Origin: CAXTEJ01 sp964243295
Lineage (GTDB): Bacteria > Actinomycetota > Actinomycetes > Actinomycetales > Angustibacteraceae
Length of the DNA stretch: 64,000 nucleotides
Assembly: GCA_964243295.1 (NCBI GenBank)
Contig: CAXTEJ010000003.1
Location: 1-64,000 of the forward strand
Direction: 5' to 3'
The notes beneath the pieces were generated by a model. It was not told the origin of the DNA, searched no databases, and was given only the letters and a program-made list of their open reading frames with translations. The position numbers and the translations under genes are program-made. Shown one piece after another: positions 17,308 to 24,619 of the stretch (the stretch's first letter is position 1; the number at the start of each line of letters is the position of its first letter).

Positions 17308-18431
17308 CCCCGTCGTCGTGGCGGTCGTCGTCGCGTCCCACCAACCTGGTCGGCCTCGGTGCCGGGCTCGCCGCCGCCGGGGTCGGTGCCGCCCTGGGCC
17401 TGGCCGCCGAGCGGCTCACCCTCGGTCGCTCGCGCGCCGGCGGGCTCCGGTCACCGCTCGGCGCCCCGCTCGGGAGCCCGCTCGGCACCTTGCGCGGCCG
17501 CGCCCTGCGGGTGGGCGCCGACGACGGCACGCCGCTGCACGTCGAGATCGACGACCTGGCCGAGGGGCCTGACGGCCCGGCCCTCACCGTCGTCCTCAGC
17601 CACGGCTACTGCCTCAACCTCGACTCGTGGCACTTCCAGCGCCAGGCGCTGCGCGGGCGGTACCGGCTGGTCCTGTGGGACCAGCGCGGCCACGGTCGCT
17701 CGGGTGTCGGACCAGCCGGGTCGTGCACCGTCGACCAGTGCGGCCGCGACCTCGGCAGGGTGCTCGACGCCGCCGTCCCGAGCGGCCCGCTCGCCCTGGT
17801 CGGGCACTCGCTCGGCGGCATGACGACGATGGCACTGGCCGCCGACCGGCACGACCTCGTGCGCGACCGGCTGATGGGCGTGGGGCTGATCTCGACCAGC
17901 TCGGGCGGGCTCGCCGACGTCCACTGGGGGCTGACCGACGTCCTCGGTCAGCTGGCGCACCGCCTCGGCCCGCGCGCCCTCGAGGGCCTCGCCCGCGCGC
18001 CGCAGGTCGTCGACCGCACGCGCCGGCTCGCGAGCGACCTCGAGCAGGCGCTGGTCAAGCGCTACTCCTACGCGTCGGCGGTGCCGGCGTCCGTCGTGCG
18101 CTTCTCGGCGGCGATGATCGCCGCGACGCCCATCGAGGTGGTCGCCGAGTTCATGCCGACCTTCGACCTGCACGACAAGCGCGAGGCGCTCGCGGTGCTC
18201 AACGGCGTCGAGGCGCTGGTGCTCTCGGGCGAGCAGGACCTGCTCACCCCGCCCGAGCACAGCGACGAGATCGTGCGACGGCTGCCCGGGGCCGAGCACG
18301 TGGTCGTGCCGCACGCCGGCCACCTCGTGATGCTCGAGCACCCGGACGTCGTGACGTCCCACCTCGCCGCCCTGCTCACCCGGGCCGGCCGCGCGCTGGG
18401 CCGCCCCGGGCCCGGCCTGCCACCGCAGTAG
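17304..18431 (+). CDS. Alpha/beta hydrolase with N-terminal membrane anchor
   Basis: A 375-residue protein. Residues 14-40 are a hydrophobic Gly/Ala-rich helix that may anchor it. The hydrolase fold follows: HGYCLNLDSWHFQRQAL (oxyanion region), WDQRGHGRSG, the nucleophile elbow GHSLGGM near 172, a lid, the acid in SGEQDLLTPPEHSD, and the catalytic His in PHAGHLVMLEHPD. GTG overlaps the alr stop (GTGA). The same gene sits between alr and tsaE in other actinobacteria. The substrate is unknown. Confidence 0.85.
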   Translation: MTPSSWRSSSRPTNLVGLGAGLAAAGVGAALGLAAERLTLGRSRAGGLRSPLGAPLGSPLGTLRGRALRVGADDGTPLHVEIDDLAEGPDGPALTVVLSHGYCLNLDSWHFQRQALRGRYRLVLWDQRGHGRSGVGPAGSCTVDQCGRDLGRVLDAAVPSGPLALVGHSLGGMTTMALAADRHDLVRDRLMGVGLISTSSGGLADVHWGLTDVLGQLAHRLGPRALEGLARAPQVVDRTRRLASDLEQALVKRYSYASAVPASVVRFSAAMIAATPIEVVAEFMPTFDLHDKREALAVLNGVEALVLSGEQDLLTPPEHSDEIVRRLPGAEHVVVPHAGHLVMLEHPDVVTSHLAALLTRAGRALGRPGPGLPPQ

Positions 18432-18458
18432 GATCGCGGCCCCGGGCCCGAAGGGAGG
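18429..18458 (+). promoter_or_regulatory. tsaE -10 element and Shine-Dalgarno
   Basis: TAGGAT (18429-18434) overlaps the stop codon of the upstream hydrolase. A short leader follows with a strong AAGGGAGG (18451-18458), 5 nt before the tsaE GTG. This is a leadered counterpart to the leaderless genes around it. Confidence 0.5.
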
Positions 18459-18463
18459 CACCC

Positions 18464-19042
18464 GTGCACGAGCGGTTGCACGCCGGCGACCGTGAGGCGA
18501 TGCACGCCCTCGGCCGCCAGCTGGCCACGCTGCTGCGTGGCGGTGACGTCGTGGTGCTCGACGGCCCGCTCGGCGCCGGCAAGACCACGCTGACGCAGGG
18601 CATCGGCGCGGGTCTTCGCGTGCGCGGCCCCATCACCTCGCCGACGTTCGTCATCGCTCGGGTCCACCCCTCGCTGACTGGTGGCCCGCAGCTCGTGCAC
18701 GTCGACGCCTACCGGCTGCGGTCGATCGCGGAGGTCGACGACCTCGACCTCGACGCCACCCTCGAGAGCGCCGTCACGGTCGTCGAGTGGGGCGAGGGGC
18801 TCGTCGACGAGCTCAGCAGCGACCGGCTCGAGATCGTGATCGAGCGCCCTCGGGGCGAGCACCTCGCCGGCCCGGACGGCGACCGCGACGGGGCCGCGCA
18901 CCTCGACGAGCCGACCGGAGAGGGCGACCGTGCCGCGGCAGCTGGCAGCGATGCGCCCGAGCCGCGCGCGCTCGTGGTGAACGGCGTGGGAAGCCGCTGG
19001 GCCGGCGTCCGCTGGCCGGTCGCGGCCGACGCCACCCTCTAG
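18464..19042 (+). CDS. tsaE: tRNA t6A biosynthesis ATPase TsaE
   Basis: TsaE is the ATPase of the TsaBDE complex that makes N6-threonylcarbamoyl-adenosine at tRNA position 37. Residues 1-145 are the family fold: Walker A GPLGAGKTTLTQG near 38, SPTFVIARVH, HVDAYRL, and VVEWGEGL. The protein has 192 residues; the last 45 or so are a low-complexity acidic/Ala insert and a short tail not found in minimal TsaE. tsaB, rimI and tsaD follow. Confidence 0.93.
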   Translation: MHERLHAGDREAMHALGRQLATLLRGGDVVVLDGPLGAGKTTLTQGIGAGLRVRGPITSPTFVIARVHPSLTGGPQLVHVDAYRLRSIAEVDDLDLDATLESAVTVVEWGEGLVDELSSDRLEIVIERPRGEHLAGPDGDRDGAAHLDEPTGEGDRAAAAGSDAPEPRALVVNGVGSRWAGVRWPVAADATL

Positions 19043-19052
19043 CCTGAGCGGC

Positions 19053-19727
19053 GTGCTGCTGCTCGCCCTCGACACCGCCACGCCCGCCGTCACCGTCGCC
19101 CTGCACGACGGCACCCGCGTGCTCGCCGAGGCCACCGCCCACGACGCGCGCCGCCACGGCGAGCTGCTCGGGCCCGGCATCGCGCAGGTGCTCGCCGAGG
19201 CCGGCGCCGACCGGCGCGACCTCACCGACGTCGTCGCGGGCACCGGCCCCGGGCCCTTCACCGGCCTTCGCGTCGGCCTGGTCACCGGGCGCACGCTCGC
19301 GCTGGCCCTCGGGCTGCGCCTGCACGGCGTCTGCAGCCTGGACGCGCTCGCCGCCCGGGCGGTGCTCGAGGGTGCCACCGGTCTCGGCGGCGGCTTCGTC
19401 GTCGCGACCGACGCCCGCCGCCGCGAGGTCTACTGGGCCGCCTACGAGGGCAGCGACGTCGCCGGGCTCGGCCGGGTGAGCGGCCCCTCGGTCGACCGGC
19501 CGGACGACGTCCGGCTGGCCGGGCGGCCCGTCGTCGGGCGTGGCGCCGAGCTGTACCCGCACGCCCTGGGCCCGGCGCACGGGCCGCTCGACCCCTCGGG
19601 AGCGGCGATGGCCGAGCTCGTCGTCGCCGGGCTCGCCGCCGGCCGCACCTTCGACGAGCTCGAGCCGCGCTACCTGCGCCGACCCGACGTCGCCGAGCCG
19701 GTGGCCCGCAAGAGCGCGCTGGGGTGA
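19053..19727 (+). CDS. tsaB: tRNA t6A biosynthesis protein TsaB
   Basis: TsaB is the partner pseudo-enzyme of TsaD. The 224-residue protein has an ASKHA-type N terminus (LLLALDTATPAVTVALHDG) and the signature GPGPFTGLRVGLVTGRTLAL. The GTG start lies 7 nt after TAGCCT (19040-19045), itself next to the tsaE stop, with no Shine-Dalgarno, so an internal leaderless transcript is likely. Its end overlaps the rimI start (GTGA at 19724). Confidence 0.93.
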   Translation: MLLLALDTATPAVTVALHDGTRVLAEATAHDARRHGELLGPGIAQVLAEAGADRRDLTDVVAGTGPGPFTGLRVGLVTGRTLALALGLRLHGVCSLDALAARAVLEGATGLGGGFVVATDARRREVYWAAYEGSDVAGLGRVSGPSVDRPDDVRLAGRPVVGRGAELYPHALGPAHGPLDPSGAAMAELVVAGLAAGRTFDELEPRYLRRPDVAEPVARKSALG

Positions 19728-20257
19728 GCGCCACGACAGGCCCCGGCAGGGCCGTCCGGCTGCGGGCGGTGCGGTGGTGGGACGTCGAGCAGCTGGCCGC
19801 GCTCGAGCGCGAGCTGTTCGACCCCGACGCGTGGTCGGCCGAGACGTGGTGGGCCGAGCTCGCCGCTCCGGGTCGCTGGTACGCCTGCGCCGTCGAGGGC
19901 ACCACGCGCGAGCGCGTCGCGGGCTACGCCGGGGCGTCGGTCAGCGGCAGCGAGGCCGACGTCATGACGATCGCCGTCGCGCCGTGGGCGCAGCGGCAGG
20001 GGATCGCGAGCCTGCTCCTTCGTGCGCTCGTGGACGCCGTGCGCGAGCGGGGCGCGTCGCAGGTGCTGCTCGAGGTGCGGGCTGACAACGCTGTGGCGCA
20101 ACGGCTCTACGGCCGGCACGGCTTCGAGCGCATCGCTGTCCGACGTGGGTACTACGACGACGGGCTGGACGCGTGGATCATGCGGCTGCGCCCGCTGCCG
20201 GCGCCGGCGGCCGAGGCCGAGCCCGACCCGTCCGCCGCACCGGGCACCGGTCGATAG
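19724..20257 (+). CDS. rimI: Ribosomal protein S18 alanine N-acetyltransferase
   Basis: A single-domain GNAT protein of 177 residues. It has the acetyl-CoA loop APWAQRQGIASLLLRAL near residue 87, the RimI-typical EVRADNAVAQRLYGRHGFE, then RRGYYDDGLDAWIM. It lies between tsaB and tsaD, the usual place of rimI. RimI acetylates the N terminus of S18 in E. coli; actinobacterial homologues may act more widely. Residues 158-177 are a low-complexity tail. Translation is coupled to tsaB. Confidence 0.88.
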   Translation: MSATTGPGRAVRLRAVRWWDVEQLAALERELFDPDAWSAETWWAELAAPGRWYACAVEGTTRERVAGYAGASVSGSEADVMTIAVAPWAQRQGIASLLLRALVDAVRERGASQVLLEVRADNAVAQRLYGRHGFERIAVRRGYYDDGLDAWIMRLRPLPAPAAEAEPDPSAAPGTGR

Positions 20258-20266
20258 CCTGTGCCG

Positions 20267-21313
20267 GTGACCGACGCCCCGCTCGTCCTGGGCATCGAGA
20301 CCTCCTGCGACGAGACCGGTGTCGCCCTGGTCCGCGGCACCGAGCTGCTCGTCGACGCCATCGCCAGCAGCGTCGACCAGCACGCGGCCTTCGGTGGCGT
20401 CGTCCCCGAGGTCGCGAGCCGCGCTCACCTGGAGGCCATGGCGCCCACGATCGAGCGGGCGTGCCGCGAGTCCGGCGTCCGGCTGGGCGACGTCGACGCG
20501 ATCGCGGTCACGAGCGGACCCGGGCTCGCGGGCGCGCTGCTGGTCGGGGTCGCCGCCGCCAAGGCGCTCGCGATCGCGCTGGGCCGGCCGCTGTACGGCG
20601 TCAACCACCTGGCCGCCCACGTCGCGGTCGACCAGCTCGAGCACGGGCCGCTGCCCGAGCCGGCCGTCGCCCTGCTGGTGTCGGGTGGCCACTCCTCGCT
20701 GCTGCTCGTGCCCGACGTCACCGACGACGTCCGCTCGCTGGGCGCCACCATGGACGACGCGGCGGGCGAGGCGTTCGACAAGGTCGCGCGGCTGCTCGGG
20801 CTGCCCTTCCCCGGCGGCCCCCACGTCGACCGCGCGGCGCGCGACGGCGACCCGGCGTCCATCGCGTTCCCGCGCGGGCTCACCGGCCCGCGCGACGCCG
20901 AGCGGCACCGCTACGACTTCTCCTTCTCGGGCCTGAAGACCGCTGTCGCCCGCTGGGTCGAGACTCGTGAGGCCGCCGGAGAGCCGGTGCCGGTCGCCGA
21001 CGTCGCCGCGAGCTTCCAGGAGGCCGTCGTCGACGTGCTGACGCGCAAGGCCGTGCTGGCCTGCCGTGAGCAGGGCGTCGAGCACCTGCTGCTCGGCGGC
21101 GGCGTGGCCGCCAACTCGCGGCTGCGCGTGCTCGCGCAGGCGAGATGCGCGGACGCCGGCATCGAGCTGCGCGTGCCGCGCCCGGGCCTGTGCACCGACA
21201 ACGGGGCGATGGTCGCCGCGCTGGGGGCGCAGATGGTGCTGCGCGGGCGCCCGCCGTCGCCGCTCGACCTCGCCGCCGACTCATCGATGCCGGTCACGAC
21301 GGTCCGTGCCTGA
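20267..21313 (+). CDS. tsaD: tRNA N6-threonylcarbamoyl transferase TsaD
   Basis: TsaD is the catalytic subunit that transfers threonylcarbamoyl to A37 of ANN-decoding tRNAs. The 348-residue protein begins MTDAPLVLGIETSCDETG. It has the metal-binding NHLAAHVA and LVSGGHSSLLL, then TMDDAAGEAFDKVAR, and ends with GGGVAANSRLR and CTDNGAMVAALG. Of two in-frame GTGs (20261, 20267), 20267 is preferred: TAGCCT (20255-20260) lies exactly 6 nt upstream. The same TAGCCT-N6-GTG arrangement precedes guaB3. Confidence 0.95.
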   Translation: MTDAPLVLGIETSCDETGVALVRGTELLVDAIASSVDQHAAFGGVVPEVASRAHLEAMAPTIERACRESGVRLGDVDAIAVTSGPGLAGALLVGVAAAKALAIALGRPLYGVNHLAAHVAVDQLEHGPLPEPAVALLVSGGHSSLLLVPDVTDDVRSLGATMDDAAGEAFDKVARLLGLPFPGGPHVDRAARDGDPASIAFPRGLTGPRDAERHRYDFSFSGLKTAVARWVETREAAGEPVPVADVAASFQEAVVDVLTRKAVLACREQGVEHLLLGGGVAANSRLRVLAQARCADAGIELRVPRPGLCTDNGAMVAALGAQMVLRGRPPSPLDLAADSSMPVTTVRA

Positions 21314-21322
21314 GCCACGGGC

Positions 21323-22282
21323 GTGACCGCGCTGCTGCTCGGGCTCGGCCTGCTGGCGGTGGCGGCGGGGCTGCTGGTCGCGGGCGCCGAGCTGTTCGTC
21401 GAGAACCTGGCGGCCGCCGCGTCACGGCTGGGCCTCACGGTCGTGGCCGTCGCCGTGCTGCTCGCCGGCGCCGAGCCTGAGGAGGCCCTGACGTCGGTGC
21501 TGGCGTCGGCGTCCGGCCGGCCTGCCCTCGCCGTCGGCGACGCGCTCGGCGCGACCATCACGGTGCTGGCCCTCGCCCTCGGTCTCGCCGCGCTCGCCGG
21601 TCCGCTTCCCGTCGGGCCGCGCGTGCGGCGGTACGCGCTGATGGCCGCGGCGGCCGGGGTGCTCGCGGCCGTGCTGCTCGCGGACGGCGCGCTCACCCGC
21701 CTCGAGGGGCTGCTGCTCCTGCTCGGCTACGTCGTGGCCGTCGCGGTCGTCTGGCGCGTCGAGCGCGCAGCCCCCCGGCTCGGTGAGCTGGCCGAGCTCG
21801 ACGACGCCGAGGACGACGAGCCGCAGGACGCCACCGCTGCGGGTGCCGGTCCGGCCGTGGCGCGCGCCGCGGTCGGGCTGGTCGTCATGACGCTCGGTGG
21901 GGTCGCGGCCGTGGCCGGTGCCCAGCGCGTCGTCGCCGGCACCGGCCTCGACGACACGGCCGTGGGGCTGACGCTGCTCGGCCTCGCCACCAGCGCCGAG
22001 ATGCTCGCGCTCGTCGCCGCGGCCCGGCGCCACGCGGTGGCCGAGGTCGCCGTCGCCGGCGCCGTCGGGGCCGCCGCCTACAACGCGACCGTGACGCTGG
22101 GCCTCGCGCCGGTCGTCAGCCCGCTGCAGGTCGAGGGCTTCGGTGGCGCGGCCCTCCTCGCGGCCGCGCTGCCGCTCGCCGTGATGCTGCTGGGGCGCAG
22201 CGGCACCCTCGGCCGTGGCGCGGGCGCCCTGCTCGTGGCGGTGTACGTCGTCGCCACCGCCGCCTTCCTGGCCGCGGGCTGA
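21323..22282 (+). CDS. CaCA-type cation exchanger family membrane protein
   Basis: A 319-residue protein with about 9-10 hydrophobic segments. It has two related halves, each with a short motif resembling the alpha repeats of calcium/cation antiporters: GAEPEEALTSVLAS with AVGDALGAT near 50-75, and LGLATSAEMLALVAAA with GAVGAAAYN near 215-250. A charged loop (about 150-170, AELDDAEDDEPQD) separates the halves. The transported ion is unknown. GTG lies 9 nt after the tsaD stop, so it is probably in the same transcript. A hairpin follows at 22290-22307. Confidence 0.75.
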   Translation: MTALLLGLGLLAVAAGLLVAGAELFVENLAAAASRLGLTVVAVAVLLAGAEPEEALTSVLASASGRPALAVGDALGATITVLALALGLAALAGPLPVGPRVRRYALMAAAAGVLAAVLLADGALTRLEGLLLLLGYVVAVAVVWRVERAAPRLGELAELDDAEDDEPQDATAAGAGPAVARAAVGLVVMTLGGVAAVAGAQRVVAGTGLDDTAVGLTLLGLATSAEMLALVAAARRHAVAEVAVAGAVGAAAYNATVTLGLAPVVSPLQVEGFGGAALLAAALPLAVMLLGRSGTLGRGAGALLVAVYVVATAAFLAAG

Positions 22283-22289
22283 CGACCGG

Positions 22290-22307
22290 CGTGGGCCCTC
22301 GCCCACG
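22290..22307 (+). terminator. Short hairpin after the exchanger gene
   Basis: CGTGGGC (22290-22296) and GCCCACG (22301-22307) form a 7-bp stem with a CCTC loop, 7 nt after the stop codon. There is no U tract. Confidence 0.5.
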
Positions 22308-22441
22308 ACGGCCGTGCGGCCGGACCGCCGACGGGCGTACCGTCGTCCCGGACGCGGCCGACGGCCGCACCTGCCGAGGAGCCCTCGATGCGCTGACCAC
22401 GCGCCCCGATCCCATTGCCCTCGTGAACGAAGGAGTCGACC

Positions 22442-22555
22442 ATGCCGAAGGACAAGCAGGGCCGTGAGGCCAAGAAGCCGAAGAAGGCCAAGGTGGCGAC
22501 CACCGCCAAGCCCAACGCGGCACCGCTCATGACCAACAAGCCCAAGACGGACTGA
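22442..22555 (+). CDS. Small lysine-rich protein (37 aa)
   Basis: A 37-residue basic protein starting MPKDKQGREAKKPKKAK and ending TNKPKTD. Lys and Pro dominate; no fold or catalytic residue can be recognised. It is supported as a gene by a good Shine-Dalgarno (AAGGAG, 8 nt before ATG) and by a strong hairpin terminator immediately after it. That gives a free-standing transcription unit. The function is not known; binding of a nucleic acid or another polyanion would suit the charge. Confidence 0.7.
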   Translation: MPKDKQGREAKKPKKAKVATTAKPNAAPLMTNKPKTD

Positions 22556-22568
22556 GCGCCCGCACACG

Positions 22569-22602
22569 CGAAGGGGTCGACCCGGCTGGGTCGGCCCCTT
22601 CG
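22569..22602 (+). terminator. Terminator after the 37-aa gene
   Basis: CGAAGGGGTCGACCC (22569-22583) and GGGTCGGCCCCTTCG (22588-22602) form a 15-bp stem with one T-G wobble and a 4-nt loop. Confidence 0.75.
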
Positions 22603-22655
22603 TCGTGGAGCGACGGCACGTGCATCGAGGGGCCGCCGGCGGGTACGGGCCCTCC

Positions 22656-22871
22656 ATGACACAGCAACCCGATCCGACCATGCCCGCCGACGACCAGGTT
22701 TACGAGAGCGTGCAGGAGGCGCGGGGCTCCGACGCGGACGGCGCGCAGGAGGTCTCGCCAGACGCCCCGGCCGACGCGCCGGAGGTCGCCGACCCGGCTC
22801 ACGGCCCGGTGCCCGACGGCTCGCCGCTGTCCGGCTCCGACCCCATCGGCACGGCCGCGACCAAGCCCTGA
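22656..22871 (+). CDS. Small acidic hypothetical protein (71 aa)
   Basis: A 71-residue protein beginning MTQQPDPTMPADDQVYESVQ. It is rich in Asp, Glu, Pro and Ala and lacks predicted secondary structure or membrane segments. The ATG at 22656 lies 6 nt after TACGGG, a weak version of the leaderless pattern in this window. A longer reading from 22605 would enter the upstream terminator region. It could be an intrinsically disordered protein; it is not recognised. Confidence 0.5.
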   Translation: MTQQPDPTMPADDQVYESVQEARGSDADGAQEVSPDAPADAPEVADPAHGPVPDGSPLSGSDPIGTAATKP

Positions 22872-22914
22872 CCCTGACCCCAGGACCCGCGACCAGGCCC
22901 TGACGGCCCTGCCG

Positions 22915-23415
22915 CTAGGCCGAGGCGTGCGCGGCGACGAGTGCGTCGGTCTGGCCGAGCGCGAGGGTCATGCCCTCCTGCATACCCATCGCGACGAGCC
23001 TGTCCATGTCGTCGACCGAGGTCCAGCGCGCGGTGATGACCATGCGCGTCGTTCCGGCGCCGACGTCCGAGATGACGACCTCGCTGCTCGATGCCGGGAG
23101 CTCTTCGGTGGCGTGGTCGGGCTCCTCACCGAACCCGTCCACGAAGGCGAGGCCGCGGGGGGCGTCGACGCTCGTGATGCGCCACCAGCCGTGCATCCGC
23201 TCACCCTCGGGGCTGGTCATGTAGTAGCGAACGACACCCGACGGCGTCAGGTCGTGGTCGACGACCGTGGCCGGGTAGGTCGGCGGGCCCCACCACCGCT
23301 CGAGCAGGCGTGGGTCGGCCCACAGCTGCCAGACGGCCTCGACCGAGGCGGGGTACTCGCTGGTGAAGGTCAACGTGCCGGCCTCGCGGTCGGCCGTGAC
23401 GTCGATGACGGTCAT
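22915..23415 (-). CDS. SRPBCC (AHSA1-type) domain protein
   Basis: A 166-residue START/Bet v1-like protein of the AHSA1 branch. It has LTFTSEYPASVEAVWQLWAD, then LLERWWGPPTYPATV, GVVRYYMTSPEGE and a C-terminal helix ending GMTLALGQTDALVAAHA. The family binds hydrophobic ligands. It is translationally coupled to the ArsR regulator upstream: its ATG overlaps that stop by 4 nt, and AGGAGGG precedes it. ArsR-SRPBCC pairs are common in actinobacteria, and the SRPBCC protein is usually the regulated product. Confidence 0.88.
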   Translation of the reverse strand: MTVIDVTADREAGTLTFTSEYPASVEAVWQLWADPRLLERWWGPPTYPATVVDHDLTPSGVVRYYMTSPEGERMHGWWRITSVDAPRGLAFVDGFGEEPDHATEELPASSSEVVISDVGAGTTRMVITARWTSVDDMDRLVAMGMQEGMTLALGQTDALVAAHASA

Positions 23416-23753
23416 GTCGGTCCCTCCTGTCGTCGCAGCGTCTCGCCGAACCGGTCGAGACGGTCGATCCACAGCGCCTCCAGCGCCTCGAGCTGGCGGC
23501 GGACATCCCGCAGCGCCGTGACGTCGGTGCGCACCAGCTGCTCGCGACCCTGGCGGCGCTTGGTGACGAGCTGCGCCCGGTCGAGCACGGCGACGTGCTT
23601 CTGCACGGCGGCGAAGCTCATCCGGTAGTGCTGGGCGAGTCCGGTGACCGAGTGCTCGGCGATCGAGGCCCGGCGCAGGATGTCGCGACGCGTCGCGTCG
23701 CCCAGTGCGGAGAAGGCCAAGTCGGCCTGCTCCGACTCCGTTTGTACAACCAT
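23412..23753 (-). CDS. ArsR-type winged-helix transcriptional regulator
   Basis: A 113-residue protein with the ArsR/SmtB fold: ADLAFSALGDATRRDILRR (helix 1-2), LAQHYRMSFAAVQKHVAVL (recognition helix) and the wing VTKRRQGREQLVR. No metal-binding Cys pair is present, so it belongs to the non-metal ArsR group paired with SRPBCC proteins. The ATG lies inside a perfect palindrome (23744-23763) and 8 nt after a strong promoter, implying a leaderless, self-repressed operon. Confidence 0.9.
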   Translation of the reverse strand: MVVQTESEQADLAFSALGDATRRDILRRASIAEHSVTGLAQHYRMSFAAVQKHVAVLDRAQLVTKRRQGREQLVRTDVTALRDVRRQLEALEALWIDRLDRFGETLRRQEGPT

Positions 23754-23763
23754 AAGGTTGTAC
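23744..23763 (-). promoter_or_regulatory. Palindromic operator on the arsR start codon
   Basis: GTACAACC (23744-23751), ATAA, GGTTGTAC (23756-23763): perfect 8-bp arms. The palindrome covers the arsR ATG (23753-23751), the predicted +1 and part of the -10. This is the expected place for autorepression by the ArsR dimer. Confidence 0.75.
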
Positions 23764-23790
23764 GTTAGCCACGGCGCGAGCCGCCGTCAA
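23762..23790 (-). promoter_or_regulatory. arsR-SRPBCC promoter
   Basis: On the minus strand: TTGACG (23790-23785), a 17-nt spacer, TAACGT (23767-23762), then 8 nt to the ATG. One of the best promoter matches in the window. Confidence 0.75.
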
Positions 23791-23828
23791 GGGTCGACGG
23801 GGACGGACGGAGGCGCGGACGGGTCGGC

Positions 23829-23921
23829 GGCGCCACACCGACGGGCCGAACCGATCAGCGAGCACCGCGTCCGTGCTCATCGCGTCGAGGGACGGCGACA
23901 TCTGCCCGCCGGTGTGGCGCC
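23829..23921. repeat. Long imperfect inverted repeat with inner hairpin
   Basis: GGCGCCACACCGACGGGC (23829-23846) pairs with GCCCGCCGGTGTGGCGCC (23904-23921) at 17 of 18 positions. The 57-nt loop holds its own hairpin, GAGCAC (23860-23865) with GTGCTC (23873-23878). It lies in the 229-bp gap between arsR and the end of the PfpI gene. It may be a terminator for PfpI or a structured RNA; no known class was recognised. The rest of the gap holds the arsR promoter. Confidence 0.6.
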
Positions 23922-23982
23922 CAGCGGGCCGTGCCCCTGTCGGCGCAACGGGTCTGCGGGCGACGGCGCAGGCGCCCCCGGC

Positions 23983-24582
23983 TCAGACCGGAGGCTGCGG
24001 GTCGTACTGGATGTCGCGCCGCACCCGCCGGGCCCGCTCGACGCCGGCGAGCCGCGACACCAGGTGCAGCGCCATGTCGATGCCGGCCGAGACACCCGCG
24101 GCGGTGATCACCTCGCCCGTGTCGACGAACCGGTCGTCGGGCCGGACCTCGATGCTGGGGTCGAGCTCGCCCAGCAGGTCCAGCGTCGACCAGTGGGTCG
24201 TGGCCGCGCGACCGGCGAGCAGCCCGGCGGCGGCGTACACCAGCGAGCCGGTGCAGACGCTGGTCATCAGCGCCGTCGCGGCGCGCTGCTCGCGCACCCA
24301 GGCCAGGTGGGCGTCGTCGCGCAGCTGCGCGCGGGTGCCCACCCCGCCTGGGTGCACAAGCACCTCCAGTGCGGGGGCGTCGGCGAAGGAGTGCTCGGCC
24401 ACGACCGACAGCCCCTGGGCGCAGCGCACGGGGGCCCCGCCCTCCCGCGACAGCGTCGTCACCGCCCAGCCGTCCTCGGGGAAGGTGCGCGTCCAGGACG
24501 CGAGCACCTCGAAGGGCCCGACGGCGTCGAGCTCCTCGACGCCGGGGAACAGCAGGATGCCGATGTGCCGCAGGTCAGCCAT
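23983..24582 (-). CDS. DJ-1/PfpI family protein
   Basis: A 199-residue class I glutamine-amidotransferase-like protein. It opens IGILLFPGVEELDAVGPFEV, has the nucleophile elbow SVCTGS near residue 109, then THWSTLDLL and VITAAGVSAGIDMAL. These blocks match the isonitrile hydratase/AraC-N-terminal-like branch, but no AraC DNA-binding domain is attached. The catalytic Cys and the Asp/Glu near the N terminus are present. It is divergent from hrpA with only 37 bp between the start codons. Confidence 0.85.
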   Translation of the reverse strand: MADLRHIGILLFPGVEELDAVGPFEVLASWTRTFPEDGWAVTTLSREGGAPVRCAQGLSVVAEHSFADAPALEVLVHPGGVGTRAQLRDDAHLAWVREQRAATALMTSVCTGSLVYAAAGLLAGRAATTHWSTLDLLGELDPSIEVRPDDRFVDTGEVITAAGVSAGIDMALHLVSRLAGVERARRVRRDIQYDPQPPV

Positions 24583-24607
24583 GGCGAGCAGCCAACCAGG
24601 TGCGACC

Positions 24608-24613
24608 TATCCT
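24608..24613 (+). promoter_or_regulatory. -10 element of hrpA (leaderless)
   Basis: TATCCT at 24608-24613, 6 nt before the hrpA GTG at 24620. There is no Shine-Dalgarno and only a weak -35. Confidence 0.55.
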
Positions 24614-24619
24614 GGGCAG

